From NCBI GenBank assembly GCA_913009535.1, contig CAJVXR010000001.1, forward strand, positions 1 to 64,000: 64,000 bases of DNA. The letters are read 5' to 3'. The position numbers and the translations under genes were made by a program. Positions 52,699-62,920 of the stretch are shown here, piece by piece. The notes under the pieces were generated by a model. The model was given only the letters and a program-made list of their open reading frames with translations, did not search any database and was not told the DNA's origin. The stretch's first letter is position 1; every line of letters starts with the position of its first letter. The stretch comes from an uncultured Flavobacteriales bacterium. Its GTDB lineage: Bacteria; Bacteroidota; Bacteroidia; Flavobacteriales; Flavobacteriaceae.

Positions 52699-55302
52699 GG
52701 TTATTTGACCTTGGCCTAAATCTGTCTCATCAGATTCTTCAATTTTATTCTTAATTTCACTAACATCTACTACCTCAATTTCATTTGCAGAGACCTCAAC
52801 TGGAGGGGTGAAGTCTAATGAATCAATTAAGTTAATTTGCTTTACTTTAGAATTAGTTAATTGATTGCCTTTAGCCTTAATACCTTTTAATGAAATAAAC
52901 TCATCAATATTTACTATAGTATTTGGCTTTTGCTCTTTATTTCGATCTTTAGTATAAACTATTTCTATTACTGGCTTCCAATCAGTAGTAATGATCTCTA
53001 GTAATGAATTTTTATGTTCTGTAATAAAAAACTCTTCTCTATTTTCATTTTCTATTAAGAATCTTTTAAGGAAATATTTTTCTTTTATTCCGTCATAATA
53101 TATTGCTGAAATAGGTTTTTTTGGAACCCATTTTTCTAAAACAATCATATCTTCAGAAAAGTGAGTAGTTATTTCTGGTGAAATAGTTTTTAAAGTTCCA
53201 TTTTGTCTAATTACTAACAACTTGTCTTCACCACTAAATTCACCAAGAAGCTCTCCCCTACCATCAACATTTAACCTTTGAACAGCATCATCAAACCAGA
53301 CTTTTCTTGGCTTTAATGTAGACACTCCTCTTTCTTTTAATTCAATTTTATTGATACTGTTTTTAGAAACAATATTACCTCGTGAGGACCTGCCTTTAAT
53401 TATATGATCCGAAAAGTTTAAATCCCATTTTAGCTTTTTTAACTTTGCAGACTGCCTTAATAAAATAGTAACAATTTCAGCTTCCCCGTTAGGATTTGCA
53501 GAGAAATACACTACATCTGATTCACTTTTAGAGGAAGTTAAACTGTATGATTTATCTCTAGTTACTCCAGACACAGCAAACCTTTTTAAATAATAAAAGC
53601 TTTTATCTCCATCTTTATAAATCATATTATAAATGGTCCTCGTGTCTTTCTTTTTGAAAACAGCAGCATGTATAATATTTTTACCAATAAAAGTCTTCGA
53701 ACCTACTTTAGTTATAACTACTTTAGAATCTTTTGTAAAGACAATTAAATCATCAATATCACTGCAGTCGCAAACATACTCGTCTTTCCTTAATGATGTA
53801 CCAATAAAACCTTCTTCCCTATTTACATAAAGTTTTGTGTTTCTGATTACTACTTTAGTAGCATCAACATCATCAAATAATCTTATTTCAGTTTTTCTTT
53901 CACGATTCTCTGAATAATCTTTTTTTAATTTTTTAAAATAAGAAATAGAGAAATTAATTATATCATCAAGGTTATGCTTCACTTCTTTGATTTGATTTTC
54001 TAAATCAATAATCTTATCACTAGCTTTATCCTTGTCAAATTTCGATATTCTTTTAATTTTTATTTCAGTCAACCTAACAATATCTTCTTCAATGACACCT
54101 CTTTTTAAATGAGCTATAAATTTATCTAATCCATTCTCTATAGCCATTAATACACCTGGCCAAGTATCCTGATTTTCAATATCTCGATAAATTTTGTTTT
54201 CAATAAAAATTCTTTCAAGAGATGAGTAATGCCATTGATTCTCAAGTTCACCTAATTTTATTAACAGCTCTTGTTTTAATAAATCTACTGTGTTTTCAGT
54301 TGATGTTTTTAAAATATCAGAAACTCCTACAAAAAGCGGGCTATTATTTTCTATAACGCAGCCCAAAGGAGAAATAGATGTTTCACAATTAGTAAAAGCA
54401 TAAAGAGCATCTATAGTCTTATCGGGTGATATACCATTTGGTAGATATATTAGAATTTCTACTTTTGAAGCTGTATTGTCATCAATTTTCTTAATTCTAA
54501 TTTTACCTCTATCGTTAGCTTTTAAAATTGAATCAATCAAAGAGGTTGTCGTTGTTCCATATGGTATTTCAGAAATCAACAAAGTTGATTTATCCGATGT
54601 AGATATTTTGGCTCTTAGACGAACTTTACCGCCTCTTTTACCATCATTATAGTTTGAGAAATCTGCTATACCACCTGTAATAAAGTCAGGTAAAATACTT
54701 ATTTTTTTTCCCTGTAAATGTTTTATTGAAGAGTCAATTAGTTCAACAAAATTATGAGATAAAATTTTAGTAGATAAGCCAACAGCAATACCCTCTGCTC
54801 CTTGTGCTAATAATAACGGGAATTTTACAGGCAGATTTATAGGCTCCTTTCTTCTCCCATCATAAGACGCTTGCCATTTTGTGATTTTCGGATTAAATAT
54901 TACATCTAGGCCAAATTTAGATATCCTAGCCTCAATGTATCTTGATGCAGCGGCTCTATCTCCAGTTAATGTGTTTCCCCAATTCCCTTGTGTATCAATT
55001 AATAAGTCTTTTTGACCAATTTGAACCATGGCATCTGCAATACTTGCATCTCCATGAGGGTGATATTGCATGGTATGACCTACAATGTTAGCTACTTTGT
55101 TGTATCTACCATCATCTAAATCTTTCATTGACTGCATGATTCTTCTTTGAACTGGTTTAAAACCATCTTCAATAGCAGGAACTGCTCTTTCTAATATAAC
55201 ATAAGAAGCATAATCTAGAAACCAATCTTTGTACATACCAGTGATTCTGGTAATAGATTCATTGTTTTCTAATTGACTACTTTCATTTATATGTTCTGTC
55301 AT
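52690..55302 (-). CDS. parC: DNA topoisomerase IV subunit A
   Basis: 870 residues. The winged-helix and tower region begins ERAVPAIEDGFKPVQRRI; catalytic Y122 lies in AAASRYIEAR, and QGNWGN precedes it. The C-terminal third is a ParC-like beta-pinwheel, not the full GyrA form: I see no GyrA-box, so decatenation rather than supercoiling is expected. It is the downstream partner of parE with a 2-base gap. Confidence 0.92.
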   Translation of the reverse strand: MTEHINESSQLENNESITRITGMYKDWFLDYASYVILERAVPAIEDGFKPVQRRIMQSMKDLDDGRYNKVANIVGHTMQYHPHGDASIADAMVQIGQKDLLIDTQGNWGNTLTGDRAAASRYIEARISKFGLDVIFNPKITKWQASYDGRRKEPINLPVKFPLLLAQGAEGIAVGLSTKILSHNFVELIDSSIKHLQGKKISILPDFITGGIADFSNYNDGKRGGKVRLRAKISTSDKSTLLISEIPYGTTTTSLIDSILKANDRGKIRIKKIDDNTASKVEILIYLPNGISPDKTIDALYAFTNCETSISPLGCVIENNSPLFVGVSDILKTSTENTVDLLKQELLIKLGELENQWHYSSLERIFIENKIYRDIENQDTWPGVLMAIENGLDKFIAHLKRGVIEEDIVRLTEIKIKRISKFDKDKASDKIIDLENQIKEVKHNLDDIINFSISYFKKLKKDYSENRERKTEIRLFDDVDATKVVIRNTKLYVNREEGFIGTSLRKDEYVCDCSDIDDLIVFTKDSKVVITKVGSKTFIGKNIIHAAVFKKKDTRTIYNMIYKDGDKSFYYLKRFAVSGVTRDKSYSLTSSKSESDVVYFSANPNGEAEIVTILLRQSAKLKKLKWDLNFSDHIIKGRSSRGNIVSKNSINKIELKERGVSTLKPRKVWFDDAVQRLNVDGRGELLGEFSGEDKLLVIRQNGTLKTISPEITTHFSEDMIVLEKWVPKKPISAIYYDGIKEKYFLKRFLIENENREEFFITEHKNSLLEIITTDWKPVIEIVYTKDRNKEQKPNTIVNIDEFISLKGIKAKGNQLTNSKVKQINLIDSLDFTPPVEVSANEIEVVDVSEIKNKIEESDETDLGQGQITLF

Positions 55303-55304
55303 TA

Positions 55305-57164
55305 TTATTTTTTATTTTCAATCAAATCTAATTCAACCTTCAAATTATTTATAATAAAACTTTGTCTGTCTGGTGTGTTTTTCCCCATATAAAAGCTAAG
55401 TAAGTCTTCAATAGACATTCCTTCGTCTAACATTATTGGGTCTAATCTAATATTATCTCCAATAAAATGCTTGAATTCGTCTGGAGAAATCTCACCTAAA
55501 CCTTTAAACCTTGTAATCTCAGGACTAGGTTTTAATTTTTCCAAAGCATTCACTCTTTCAATTTCAGAATAACAATAAATAGTTTCTTTTTTGTTTCTAA
55601 CCCTAAAAAGTGGAGTTTGAAGTATGTAAATATGCCCCTCTTTAATTAGTTCAGGAAAAAATTGAAGAAAAAATGTGATAAGTAATAATCTAATATGCAT
55701 ACCATCAACATCAGCATCTGTAGCGATTACTACATTATTATAACGTAAATACTCGATAGATTCTTCAATATTTAAAGCTGCTTGAAGTAGGTTGAATTCT
55801 TCATTTTCATAGACTATTTTTTTCGTTAAACCATAGGAGTTTAAGGGCTTTCCTTTTAAACTAAATACTGCCTGTGTATTAACATCACGAGATTTAGTGA
55901 TACTTCCAGAGGCAGAGTCTCCTTCTGTAATAAATAAAGTAGATTCTAGTCTACGTTCACTTTTAAGATCTCCTAAATGAATTCTACAATCTCTAAGTTT
56001 TTTATTATGAATACTAGCCTTTTTAGCTCTATCTCTGGCTAGTTTTCTAATACCTGAAAGTTCCTTTCTTTCTTTTTCAGCTTGAAGTATTTTTCTTTGG
56101 ATAGAGTCCGCAATTTTAGAGTTTTTGTGAAGATAATTATCTAAACTATTCTTTAAAAATTCATTAATATAAGTTCTGACGGTAGGTAATTCTCCTCCCA
56201 TATCAGTAGACCCGAGTTTTGTTTTTGTTTGACTTTCAAAAACTGGCTCCATAACTTTTATAGAAACAGCAGAAACTATAGATTTTCTAATATCTGAAGC
56301 ATCATAGCTCTTATTATAAAATTCTCGGATTGTTCTTACCAAACCTTCTCTAAATGCTAATAAATGAGTTCCTCCTTGAGTTGTATTTTGACCATTAACA
56401 AAAGAATGATACTCTTCGCTATATTGTGTTTTACTGTGAGTAATAGCAACTTCTATATCTTCTCCTTTTATATGTATGATTGGATATAACGTATCGCTCT
56501 CATTGATTCTTTCACTTAATAAATCTTTTAAACCGTTTTCACTAAAAAACTTTTCCCCGTTAAAGACTATTGTTAAACCTGGATTTAAATAAACATAATT
56601 CTTGAGCATTCTAGAAATATATTCATTTCTGTATTTGAAGTTCTTAAAAATAGTATGATCTGGAACAAAAGAAACTTTTGTGCCTTTTCTCCTTGTGGAT
56701 TCTGATTTATCCTCATGATTTGTTAGTGAACCTTTGCTGAATTCAGCAGCAACTGAATAACCATCTCTAGTTGATTCAACTCTAAAATACTCAGAAAGCG
56801 CATTAACTGCTTTAGTACCTACACCATTTAATCCAACTGCTTTTTTGAACGCTTTAGAGTCATACTTTCCTCCTGTATTCATTTTTGAAACTACATCAAC
56901 TACTTTACCTAGTGGGATTCCACGACCAAAATCTCTTACAGTAACTTTAGTTTGATTTATAGAAACATCAATAGTTTTTCCTGCACCCATTACAAACTCA
57001 TCAATAGAGTTATCTAAAACTTCTTTTAAAAGAATATAAATACCATCATCTTGGGAGGATCCATCGCCAAGTTTACCAATATACATCCCAGGACGCATTC
57101 TAATATGTTCTTTCCAGTCTAAAGAACGAATATTATCTTCTGTGTAATTATTATTTGACGGCAT
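55305..57164 (-). CDS. parE: DNA topoisomerase IV subunit B
   Basis: 619 residues. The GHKL ATPase domain has [10 protein letters not shown], the DFGRGIPLG loop and [13 protein letters not shown]; the TOPRIM domain has TEGDSASGS and DADVDGMHI with metal-binding Asp. Its length matches ParE (shorter than GyrB, whose insert is absent). It pairs with parC downstream. The 135-base gap upstream holds an 11-base palindrome, AGCAAGTTGCT (57182-57192), and a second short dyad, which are possible operator sites without further support. Confidence 0.93.
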   Translation of the reverse strand: MPSNNNYTEDNIRSLDWKEHIRMRPGMYIGKLGDGSSQDDGIYILLKEVLDNSIDEFVMGAGKTIDVSINQTKVTVRDFGRGIPLGKVVDVVSKMNTGGKYDSKAFKKAVGLNGVGTKAVNALSEYFRVESTRDGYSVAAEFSKGSLTNHEDKSESTRRKGTKVSFVPDHTIFKNFKYRNEYISRMLKNYVYLNPGLTIVFNGEKFFSENGLKDLLSERINESDTLYPIIHIKGEDIEVAITHSKTQYSEEYHSFVNGQNTTQGGTHLLAFREGLVRTIREFYNKSYDASDIRKSIVSAVSIKVMEPVFESQTKTKLGSTDMGGELPTVRTYINEFLKNSLDNYLHKNSKIADSIQRKILQAEKERKELSGIRKLARDRAKKASIHNKKLRDCRIHLGDLKSERRLESTLFITEGDSASGSITKSRDVNTQAVFSLKGKPLNSYGLTKKIVYENEEFNLLQAALNIEESIEYLRYNNVVIATDADVDGMHIRLLLITFFLQFFPELIKEGHIYILQTPLFRVRNKKETIYCYSEIERVNALEKLKPSPEITRFKGLGEISPDEFKHFIGDNIRLDPIMLDEGMSIEDLLSFYMGKNTPDRQSFIINNLKVELDLIENKK

Positions 57165-57299
57165 GAGAATAAATCTATATAAGCAAGTTGCTAATATAGT
57201 ATATCATAATAAAAAAAGAAATCAAGAAACAACAAAGTAATTAACAAAAAACTATTGTTTGTTGAGAACGTGAAACTAAACTTTAGATCTGGTATTTTT

Positions 57300-58394
57300 T
57301 TAAACATTAAATAAGAAATGCATTACGTCACCATCACTAACAATATAGTTTTTCCCTTCAATGTTCATTTTACCAGCTTCTTTTACCTTTACTTCATTTT
57401 TATAAGTAACGTAATCATTATAAGAAATAACTTCCGCTCTAATAAAGCCTTTTTCAAAATCAGTATGTATTACTCCGGCTGCTTGTGGAGCTGTAGAACC
57501 AACTGGTATTGTCCAAGCTCTCACTTCTTTAACTCCTGCAGTAAAGTAAGTTTGTAAGTTGAGTAACTTATATGTGGACTTCAATAATTTTGAGGAGCCA
57601 GGTTCTGTTAAACCTATATCTTCTAAAAAAATCTTTCTTTCTTCAAAATCATCTAATTCATTTATATCCGCTTCTATACCAACAGCTAAAGTAATAACTT
57701 CAGCATTTTCATTCGAAACTAAATCTTTTATGCTATCAACGTAATGATTACCGATATTCGCACTAGACTCATCTACATTACAAACGTATAGAACAGGCTT
57801 ATCAGTTATCAATTGTAAAGGAACTACAAAAGACAAATAGCTTTCGGCATCAAACTCAATAGATCTAACTGAGTTGAAAGATTCTAAATGAGCTTTAATT
57901 TGATTGAGAATTGCTAATTCTTTTTGCGCCTCTTTGTTTCCGGTTTTAGCAGTTCTAGCAGTCTTTTCTATTTTTTTAGTAACAGTTTCGAGGTCCTTTA
58001 ATTGTAATTCAAGATCAATGATCTCTTTATCTCTAACTGGATTAACAGAACCATCAACATGAATAATGTTATCGTTATCAAAACATCTTAAAACATGGAT
58101 AATAGCATCTGTTTCTCGAATATTACCTAGAAATTGATTTCCTAATCCTTCTCCTTTACTTGCACCCTTAACTAAACCTGCTATGTCTACAATTTCTACA
58201 GATGCTGGAATAACTTTTTCTGGGTTAACTAAGGTTTCTAAGACCGAGAGTCTATCATCAGGAACATTGACAACACCAATGTTTGGCTCAATTGTACAAA
58301 AGGGGAAATTTGCACTTTGGGCTTTTGAGTTTGATAAACAATTAAATAAAGTTGATTTTCCTACGTTTGGTAATCCTACTATTCCTGCTTTCAT
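57300..58394 (-). CDS. ychF: redox-regulated ATPase YchF (OLA1 family)
   Basis: A 364-residue Obg-related P-loop protein: G1 [12 protein letters not shown] (7-18), G3 [14 protein letters not shown], then a coiled-coil insert (about 128-165) and a C-terminal TGS domain with [18 protein letters not shown] and [11 protein letters not shown]. It prefers ATP over GTP and binds ribosomes, with roles in translation and stress. Its start overlaps the ferredoxin stop as TAATG. Confidence 0.96.
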   Translation of the reverse strand: MKAGIVGLPNVGKSTLFNCLSNSKAQSANFPFCTIEPNIGVVNVPDDRLSVLETLVNPEKVIPASVEIVDIAGLVKGASKGEGLGNQFLGNIRETDAIIHVLRCFDNDNIIHVDGSVNPVRDKEIIDLELQLKDLETVTKKIEKTARTAKTGNKEAQKELAILNQIKAHLESFNSVRSIEFDAESYLSFVVPLQLITDKPVLYVCNVDESSANIGNHYVDSIKDLVSNENAEVITLAVGIEADINELDDFEERKIFLEDIGLTEPGSSKLLKSTYKLLNLQTYFTAGVKEVRAWTIPVGSTAPQAAGVIHTDFEKGFIRAEVISYNDYVTYKNEVKVKEAGKMNIEGKNYIVSDGDVMHFLFNV

Positions 58395-58747
58395 TAGTCT
58401 GTTGGATGCATAAATTGTTGCTTTCTTAATAAAGTATCTTCATTTTCAACATTATCATCATCGGGCACACAACAATCCACTGGACATACAGCAGCACATT
58501 GAGGCTCTTCATGAAAACCAACACATTCGGTACACTTGCCAGGAACTATATAATAAACCTCATCACTAATGGCTTCTTGATTATTATCTGCACAAACAGA
58601 TTCACCATCAGTCAAAATCACGTCACCTTTTAAACTAGTTCCATCAGAATACCTCCAATCATCACTGGCTTCATAAATAGCGGTATTAGGGCACTCTGGC
58701 TCACATGCACCACAATTAATACACTCGTCGGTTATTATGATTGCCAT
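58394..58747 (-). CDS. 2[4Fe-4S] ferredoxin
   Basis: 117 residues with two cluster motifs: [12 protein letters not shown] (10-21) and the spaced [18 protein letters not shown] (about 73-90) with a following CC pair. The middle insert is acidic. It is a low-potential soluble electron carrier. It shares the region with the divergent acyl-CoA reductase, whose reductive chemistry it might feed, and it overlaps ychF by one base. Confidence 0.93.
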   Translation of the reverse strand: MAIIITDECINCGACEPECPNTAIYEASDDWRYSDGTSLKGDVILTDGESVCADNNQEAISDEVYYIVPGKCTECVGFHEEPQCAAVCPVDCCVPDDDNVENEDTLLRKQQFMHPTD

Positions 58748-58770
58748 ATGATTAATGTTTTATAAATTTG
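58741..58770 (+). promoter_or_regulatory. promoter of the acyl-CoA reductase gene, interlocked with the ferredoxin promoter
   Basis: TTG (58741-58743), 19 bases, TAAATTTG (58763-58770). The TTG lies inside the ferredoxin start region. Transcription would begin about 37 bases before the ATG at 58813. Confidence 0.55.
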
Positions 58771-58773
58771 TAA

Positions 58774-58804
58774 CAAAAGTAATTCCAAAAGAATTTAAAA
58801 ACAA
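58774..58804 (-). promoter_or_regulatory. promoter of the ferredoxin-ychF operon
   Basis: On the minus strand TTG (58804-58802), 20 bases, TACTTTTG (58781-58774), predicting a start near 58768 and a leader of about 20 bases. Its predicted start lies inside the -7 box of the opposing promoter at 58763-58770, so polymerase should not bind both at once. Confidence 0.55.
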
Positions 58805-58812
58805 GAAGTTAA

Positions 58813-59856
58813 ATGAATTTAAATAACAGAATAGATCTTATATCTGAAATAGGTAAGTTTTTGACTAACTATTTAGATGAAAATTATGATAACTCAAAAG
58901 ATAGTAATCAAACTGCTTTTGAAAAAACAGTAAAACAAGGTCAAATGAATAATCCTTGGTTTACAGATCAAAACATAAAGACTAACCTGACGTACTGGGC
59001 AAAAATATTAAATAAAAAATATTTAGCTCAGTGGATGAGTAATTATGATACCAAATATGTAAACAAAAAAAATATAGCAATAATTATGGCTGGAAATATT
59101 CCTTTAGTGGGGTTTCATGATTTTTTGTGTGTTTTTCTTGCAGGACATAAATCTATAATTAAATTATCTTCAAATGACAAACACATACTTCCATTTTTGA
59201 CTAGTCTTTTAATTTCTAAAAATATTAATATTTCTGAAGATATTGTTTATCTAGATGGAATGTTAAAAAACTATGATGGAGTTATTGCTACGGGTTCTAA
59301 CAATACTAGTAGGTATTTCGATTATTATTTTAAAAATAAAAAATCTATTATAAGAAAAAATAGAAATTCCATTGCAGTTTTAGATGGTACAGAAAATGAA
59401 AATGAACTTTCGTTATTAGGAAATGACATTTTTACATATTTTGGGCTTGGATGTAGAAATGTTTCGAAGTTATATGTCCCTAAAAATTATAGCTTTGATT
59501 CTTTTTATAACTCAATTTTCAAAAGAAGTGATTTAATTAACAATCATAAGTACGCTAATAACTATGATTACAATAAAGCAATTTATTTAATGAGTGAATA
59601 TAAATTTCTTGATAATGGCTTTTTTATGATAAAAGAAGGTAATGATTTACATTCCCCTATTTCAACAATTAATTACGAGTTTTATGATGATATTTCAATT
59701 TTAAAAGATAGTATTACAAAACAAGAAAAAGAAATTCAATGTATCGTTAGTAAATTAAAAATTGAAAATAAAGTTGATTTTGGTGAAACTCAAAACCCAT
59801 CACTAAATCAATATGCAGACAATATAGATGTTATGAGTTTTTTGTTAACAATATAG
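58813..59856 (+). CDS. LuxC-type acyl-CoA reductase
   Basis: A 347-residue protein related to the aldehyde-producing reductase LuxC. The Rossmann region has IIMAGNIPLVGFHDF and VIATGSNNTSRYF, and the acyl-binding Cys is C214 in GLGCRNVS. In luminous bacteria LuxC makes aldehyde for luciferase; no luxA/B/D/E gene is present here. In Bacteroidota this gene regularly accompanies ferredoxin and serC, with an unknown role, perhaps reducing acyl-CoA to aldehyde. It stands 71 bases before serC. Confidence 0.88.
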   Translation: MNLNNRIDLISEIGKFLTNYLDENYDNSKDSNQTAFEKTVKQGQMNNPWFTDQNIKTNLTYWAKILNKKYLAQWMSNYDTKYVNKKNIAIIMAGNIPLVGFHDFLCVFLAGHKSIIKLSSNDKHILPFLTSLLISKNINISEDIVYLDGMLKNYDGVIATGSNNTSRYFDYYFKNKKSIIRKNRNSIAVLDGTENENELSLLGNDIFTYFGLGCRNVSKLYVPKNYSFDSFYNSIFKRSDLINNHKYANNYDYNKAIYLMSEYKFLDNGFFMIKEGNDLHSPISTINYEFYDDISILKDSITKQEKEIQCIVSKLKIENKVDFGETQNPSLNQYADNIDVMSFLLTI

Positions 59857-59927
59857 TTTAAAACTTATCTTAAAAAACTATAATATTTGGTGAATAATTA
59901 TCAAATTTGTTCTTTTAATTTTATACT

Positions 59928-60992
59928 ATGAAAAAACATAATTTTAGTGCAGGTCCATGCATACTTCCCCAGGAAGTTTTATTAAAAGCATCAGAATCTG
60001 TAATGGATTTTAATGAGAGTGGTTTATCATTAATCGAGATTTCACATAGAAGTAAAGCTTTTGTTGATGTTATGGATGAAGCTAGAGATACCGCTTTAGA
60101 TCTTTTAAAGTTAAAAGGTAAGGGGTACAAAGTCTTATTTTTACAGGGTGGCGCAAGTACTCAATTTTTAATGTCTGCTTACAATTTACTTGAAACTAAA
60201 GCCTCTTACTTAAACACTGGTTCATGGAGTGATAAGGCTATTAAAGAAGCTAAATTATTTGGTTCTGTTAATGAACTAGCAAGTTCAAAGAGTTCAAATT
60301 TTAATTATATTCCTAAAGATTACGTAATCCCTAACGATAGTGATTACTTTCATTGTACATCCAACAACACAATATATGGTACTCAGATGAAAGAATTCAA
60401 ATCATGTCCTGTTCCATTAGTATGTGACATGAGTAGTGATATTTTTTCTAGAGTATTAGATTTTTCTAAGTTTGACTTGATTTATGCTGGTGCTCAAAAA
60501 AATATGGGACCTGCTGGAACTACTATAGTGATTGTTAAAGAGGATGTTTTAGGAAAAGTAACAAGACAAATTCCATCTATGATGAATTATCAATTAATGA
60601 TTAATAAAGACAGTATGTTTAATACACCTCCTGTTTTTTCTATATATGTTTCTCTTCTAACTATGAAGTGGCTTAAAAATTTAGGTGGAGTAGAAACCAT
60701 TGACGAGATAAATAAAACTAAAGCTATTGTAATGTACTCTGAGATTGATTTAAACCCTCTTTTTAAAGGCTTTGCTGCTGTAGAGGATAGATCAACTATG
60801 AATGCTACTTTTAGCTTAGTTAATGAAGGCTTGAAAGATACTTTCGAAAACATGGTAAAAGAAGCTGGTATTGAGGGTATTAATGGACACAGAAGTGTTG
60901 GTGGTTATAGAGCATCAATGTATAATGCATTGTCCTTAGATAGTGTTAAAGTTCTTGTAGAGGTAATGAGTGAATTAGAAACAAAAGCATAA
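59928..60992 (+). CDS. serC: phosphoserine aminotransferase
   Basis: A 354-residue fold-type I PLP enzyme, second step of serine synthesis. It opens HNFSAGPCILPQEVL, binds PLP near GGASTQF and by Lys in YAGAQKNMGPAG, and ends with HRSVGGYRASMYNAL. It can also act in pyridoxine synthesis. The serA-like gene follows four bases later, giving a serine-synthesis pair. Confidence 0.96.
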   Translation: MKKHNFSAGPCILPQEVLLKASESVMDFNESGLSLIEISHRSKAFVDVMDEARDTALDLLKLKGKGYKVLFLQGGASTQFLMSAYNLLETKASYLNTGSWSDKAIKEAKLFGSVNELASSKSSNFNYIPKDYVIPNDSDYFHCTSNNTIYGTQMKEFKSCPVPLVCDMSSDIFSRVLDFSKFDLIYAGAQKNMGPAGTTIVIVKEDVLGKVTRQIPSMMNYQLMINKDSMFNTPPVFSIYVSLLTMKWLKNLGGVETIDEINKTKAIVMYSEIDLNPLFKGFAAVEDRSTMNATFSLVNEGLKDTFENMVKEAGIEGINGHRSVGGYRASMYNALSLDSVKVLVEVMSELETKA

Positions 60993-60996
60993 AAAA

Positions 60997-61947
60997 ATGA
61001 AAGTATTAGCAAATGATGGTATTTCCAAAAGCGGAGCAGATAAGTTAATAAAAAACGGATTTGATATTATAACTGTTAGTGTTGAACAGGGTCAATTAAT
61101 AAATTATATAAATAAAAACGATGTAGTTGTTTTATTGGTTAGAAGTGCAACCAAAGTTAGAAAAGACATTATCGATAGCTGTCCAGGTTTGAAAATAATT
61201 GGAAGAGGTGGTGTTGGAATGGATAATATAGATGTAGAGTATGCTAGAGAAAAGGGTTTAAAAGTAATTAATACCCCAGCATCTTCATCTTTATCTGTAG
61301 CAGAATTGGTTATAGCTCATTTATATAGTTGTGTTAGATTCTTACATATTTCAAATAGAAATATGCCACTTGAGGGTGATACTAATTTCAAAAGTTTAAA
61401 AAAAGCATTTGCTAAAGGAATTGAACTAAGAGGGAAAACTCTAGGAATAATTGGTTTTGGAAGGATTGGACAGGAAGTTGCTAAAATTGCAATTGGTATC
61501 GGTATGCATGTTATATACTATGATCTTCATAATGATAAAGTTAGCATAGAACTTAAGTTTTTTGATAATAAGAAAATAGATTTTAATCTTGAAAAATCTT
61601 CGTTTAAAGATGTTTTGAGTAAGTCTGATTTTATTACTTTACATGTACCTGCTCAGAAAGAGTATGTTATTGGTGAGAAAGAGTTTGATTTAATGAAAAC
61701 TGATGCAGGAATTATTAATGCATCCAGAGGTGGGGTTATTGATGAAGTTGCTTTAAATAAAAACATTAATGAAGGTAAGATTTCATTTGCAGCACTTGAC
61801 ACATTTGAAAATGAGCCTAAGCCTGAAATAACGCTTTTAATGAATCCAAAAATATCTTTGACCCCTCATATTGGTGCTGCAACCAATGAAGCGCAAGACA
61901 GAATAGGAGTGGAATTAGCAGACCAGATTACTGAAATTTTAAAATAA
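60997..61947 (+). CDS. serA: D-2-hydroxyacid dehydrogenase, probable 3-phosphoglycerate dehydrogenase
   Basis: 316 residues. NAD motif GIIGFGRIGQEVAKIA, catalytic Arg in LLVRSATKV and NASRGGVIDEVAL, acid pair Glu in FENEP and His in LTPHIGAATNEAQ. It is the short form without the ACT regulatory domain, so serine feedback is probably absent. Its place right behind serC makes the phosphoglycerate reaction very likely, although D-2-hydroxyacid dehydrogenases vary in substrate. Confidence 0.9.
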   Translation: MKVLANDGISKSGADKLIKNGFDIITVSVEQGQLINYINKNDVVVLLVRSATKVRKDIIDSCPGLKIIGRGGVGMDNIDVEYAREKGLKVINTPASSSLSVAELVIAHLYSCVRFLHISNRNMPLEGDTNFKSLKKAFAKGIELRGKTLGIIGFGRIGQEVAKIAIGIGMHVIYYDLHNDKVSIELKFFDNKKIDFNLEKSSFKDVLSKSDFITLHVPAQKEYVIGEKEFDLMKTDAGIINASRGGVIDEVALNKNINEGKISFAALDTFENEPKPEITLLMNPKISLTPHIGAATNEAQDRIGVELADQITEILK

Positions 61948-61950
61948 AAA

Positions 61951-62310
61951 ATGCTTGAAAGAATAAAAGAAAAATGGGGAATAACTTCATCTTTACAGCT
62001 GGTGGTTATATTCATTGTATTTGGAGTAACAGGTTCCGCTTCAACTTTAGTTTCTGGACCTGCTTTAGATTTTTTAAATATTCAAAAAGAGGCCTTTTAT
62101 CCAATAATATATTGGCCCTTGAGAATATTGATAGTATTTCCAATATATCAAGTTTTATTAGTATGCTTTGGGTTTATTTTTGGAATATTAGTAAGTGTAA
62201 TAACATTCCAAAAAGATAAATTTATATTCAACTTTTTTTGTAAAATGGCATCAAAAATGTCCAAAGCAATGCTAAGAGTTTTATCGGTTGGAATCCTTTT
62301 TAAGAAATAA
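61951..62310 (+). CDS. DUF6787-type small membrane protein
   Basis: 119 residues: a charged start (MLERIKEKWGIT), two hydrophobic helices (about 13-34 and 52-82) joined by a short loop with LDFLNIQKEAFYP, then a basic tail. I recognise it as a conserved flavobacterial family tentatively numbered DUF6787; function unknown. It follows the serA-like gene by three bases and converges on msrA with one base between them. Confidence 0.75.
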   Translation: MLERIKEKWGITSSLQLVVIFIVFGVTGSASTLVSGPALDFLNIQKEAFYPIIYWPLRILIVFPIYQVLLVCFGFIFGILVSVITFQKDKFIFNFFCKMASKMSKAMLRVLSVGILFKK

Positions 62311-62311
62311 T

Positions 62312-62848
62312 TTACTTCAAAAGACCTTGATTGTTTTCTATTAATTTTTTAATCTTTGGACTGATTACAGCGTTACAATAAGGCTGATTCGAATTTAAAT
62401 CATAATAATCCTTATGTTCAATTTCTGCTTCATAAAATCTAATTAGTAAACTGACTTCAGTCGTAATTAGATTTTGAAAAATATTACCTGAGGTTAATTT
62501 TTTTATATAATTATTAGCCACTAAAACCTCAGCTTCATCAGTACAAAAAATTGCTGATCTATACTGAGTTCCTCTATCGTTTCCTTGTTGATTTAATGTT
62601 GTAGGATCATGTGTACTGAAAAAAACTTCAAGCAAAGTTGTATAGGAAACAATATCTTTATCATATACAATTTCAATAGCTTCGGCATGTCCTGTAATAC
62701 CCAAACAAATTTGTTTATACTTAGGAAAGGCTACTCCCCCACCAGTATAACCTGGTAAAACACCAATAACACCTTTTAATCTTGAAAAAATTGCTTCTGT
62801 ACACCAGAAGCAGCCACCGGCTAAATACGCTTTTTTTAAATTACTCAT
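62312..62848 (-). CDS. msrA: peptide-methionine (S)-S-oxide reductase
   Basis: 178 residues with the catalytic GGCFWCTEAIF (Cys13), then GYTGGG, GHAEAIEIVYD and HDPTTLNQQGNDRGTQYRSAIF, the full MsrA pattern. It repairs oxidised methionine in proteins. A second Cys in the C-terminal YCNAVI could act in recycling. No msrB domain is fused. Single-gene unit. Confidence 0.96.
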   Translation of the reverse strand: MSNLKKAYLAGGCFWCTEAIFSRLKGVIGVLPGYTGGGVAFPKYKQICLGITGHAEAIEIVYDKDIVSYTTLLEVFFSTHDPTTLNQQGNDRGTQYRSAIFCTDEAEVLVANNYIKKLTSGNIFQNLITTEVSLLIRFYEAEIEHKDYYDLNSNQPYCNAVISPKIKKLIENNQGLLK

Positions 62849-62920
62849 AGTATAAAATCTAAAACTTATTTGTCTAATGATTAATAATTGGTAATTTCAC
62901 ATTAATATTTATTATTTACA

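Noticed and set aside
57182..57263. Palindrome AGCAAGTTGCT and the dyad AACAAA/TTTGTT upstream of parE
   Set aside because: Short AT-rich dyads are expected by chance here; there is no matching promoter and no copy near other genes.
58813..59856. Bioluminescence locus suggested by LuxC
   Set aside because: No luxA, luxB, luxD or luxE homologue is present, and this gene type is common in non-luminous Bacteroidota.
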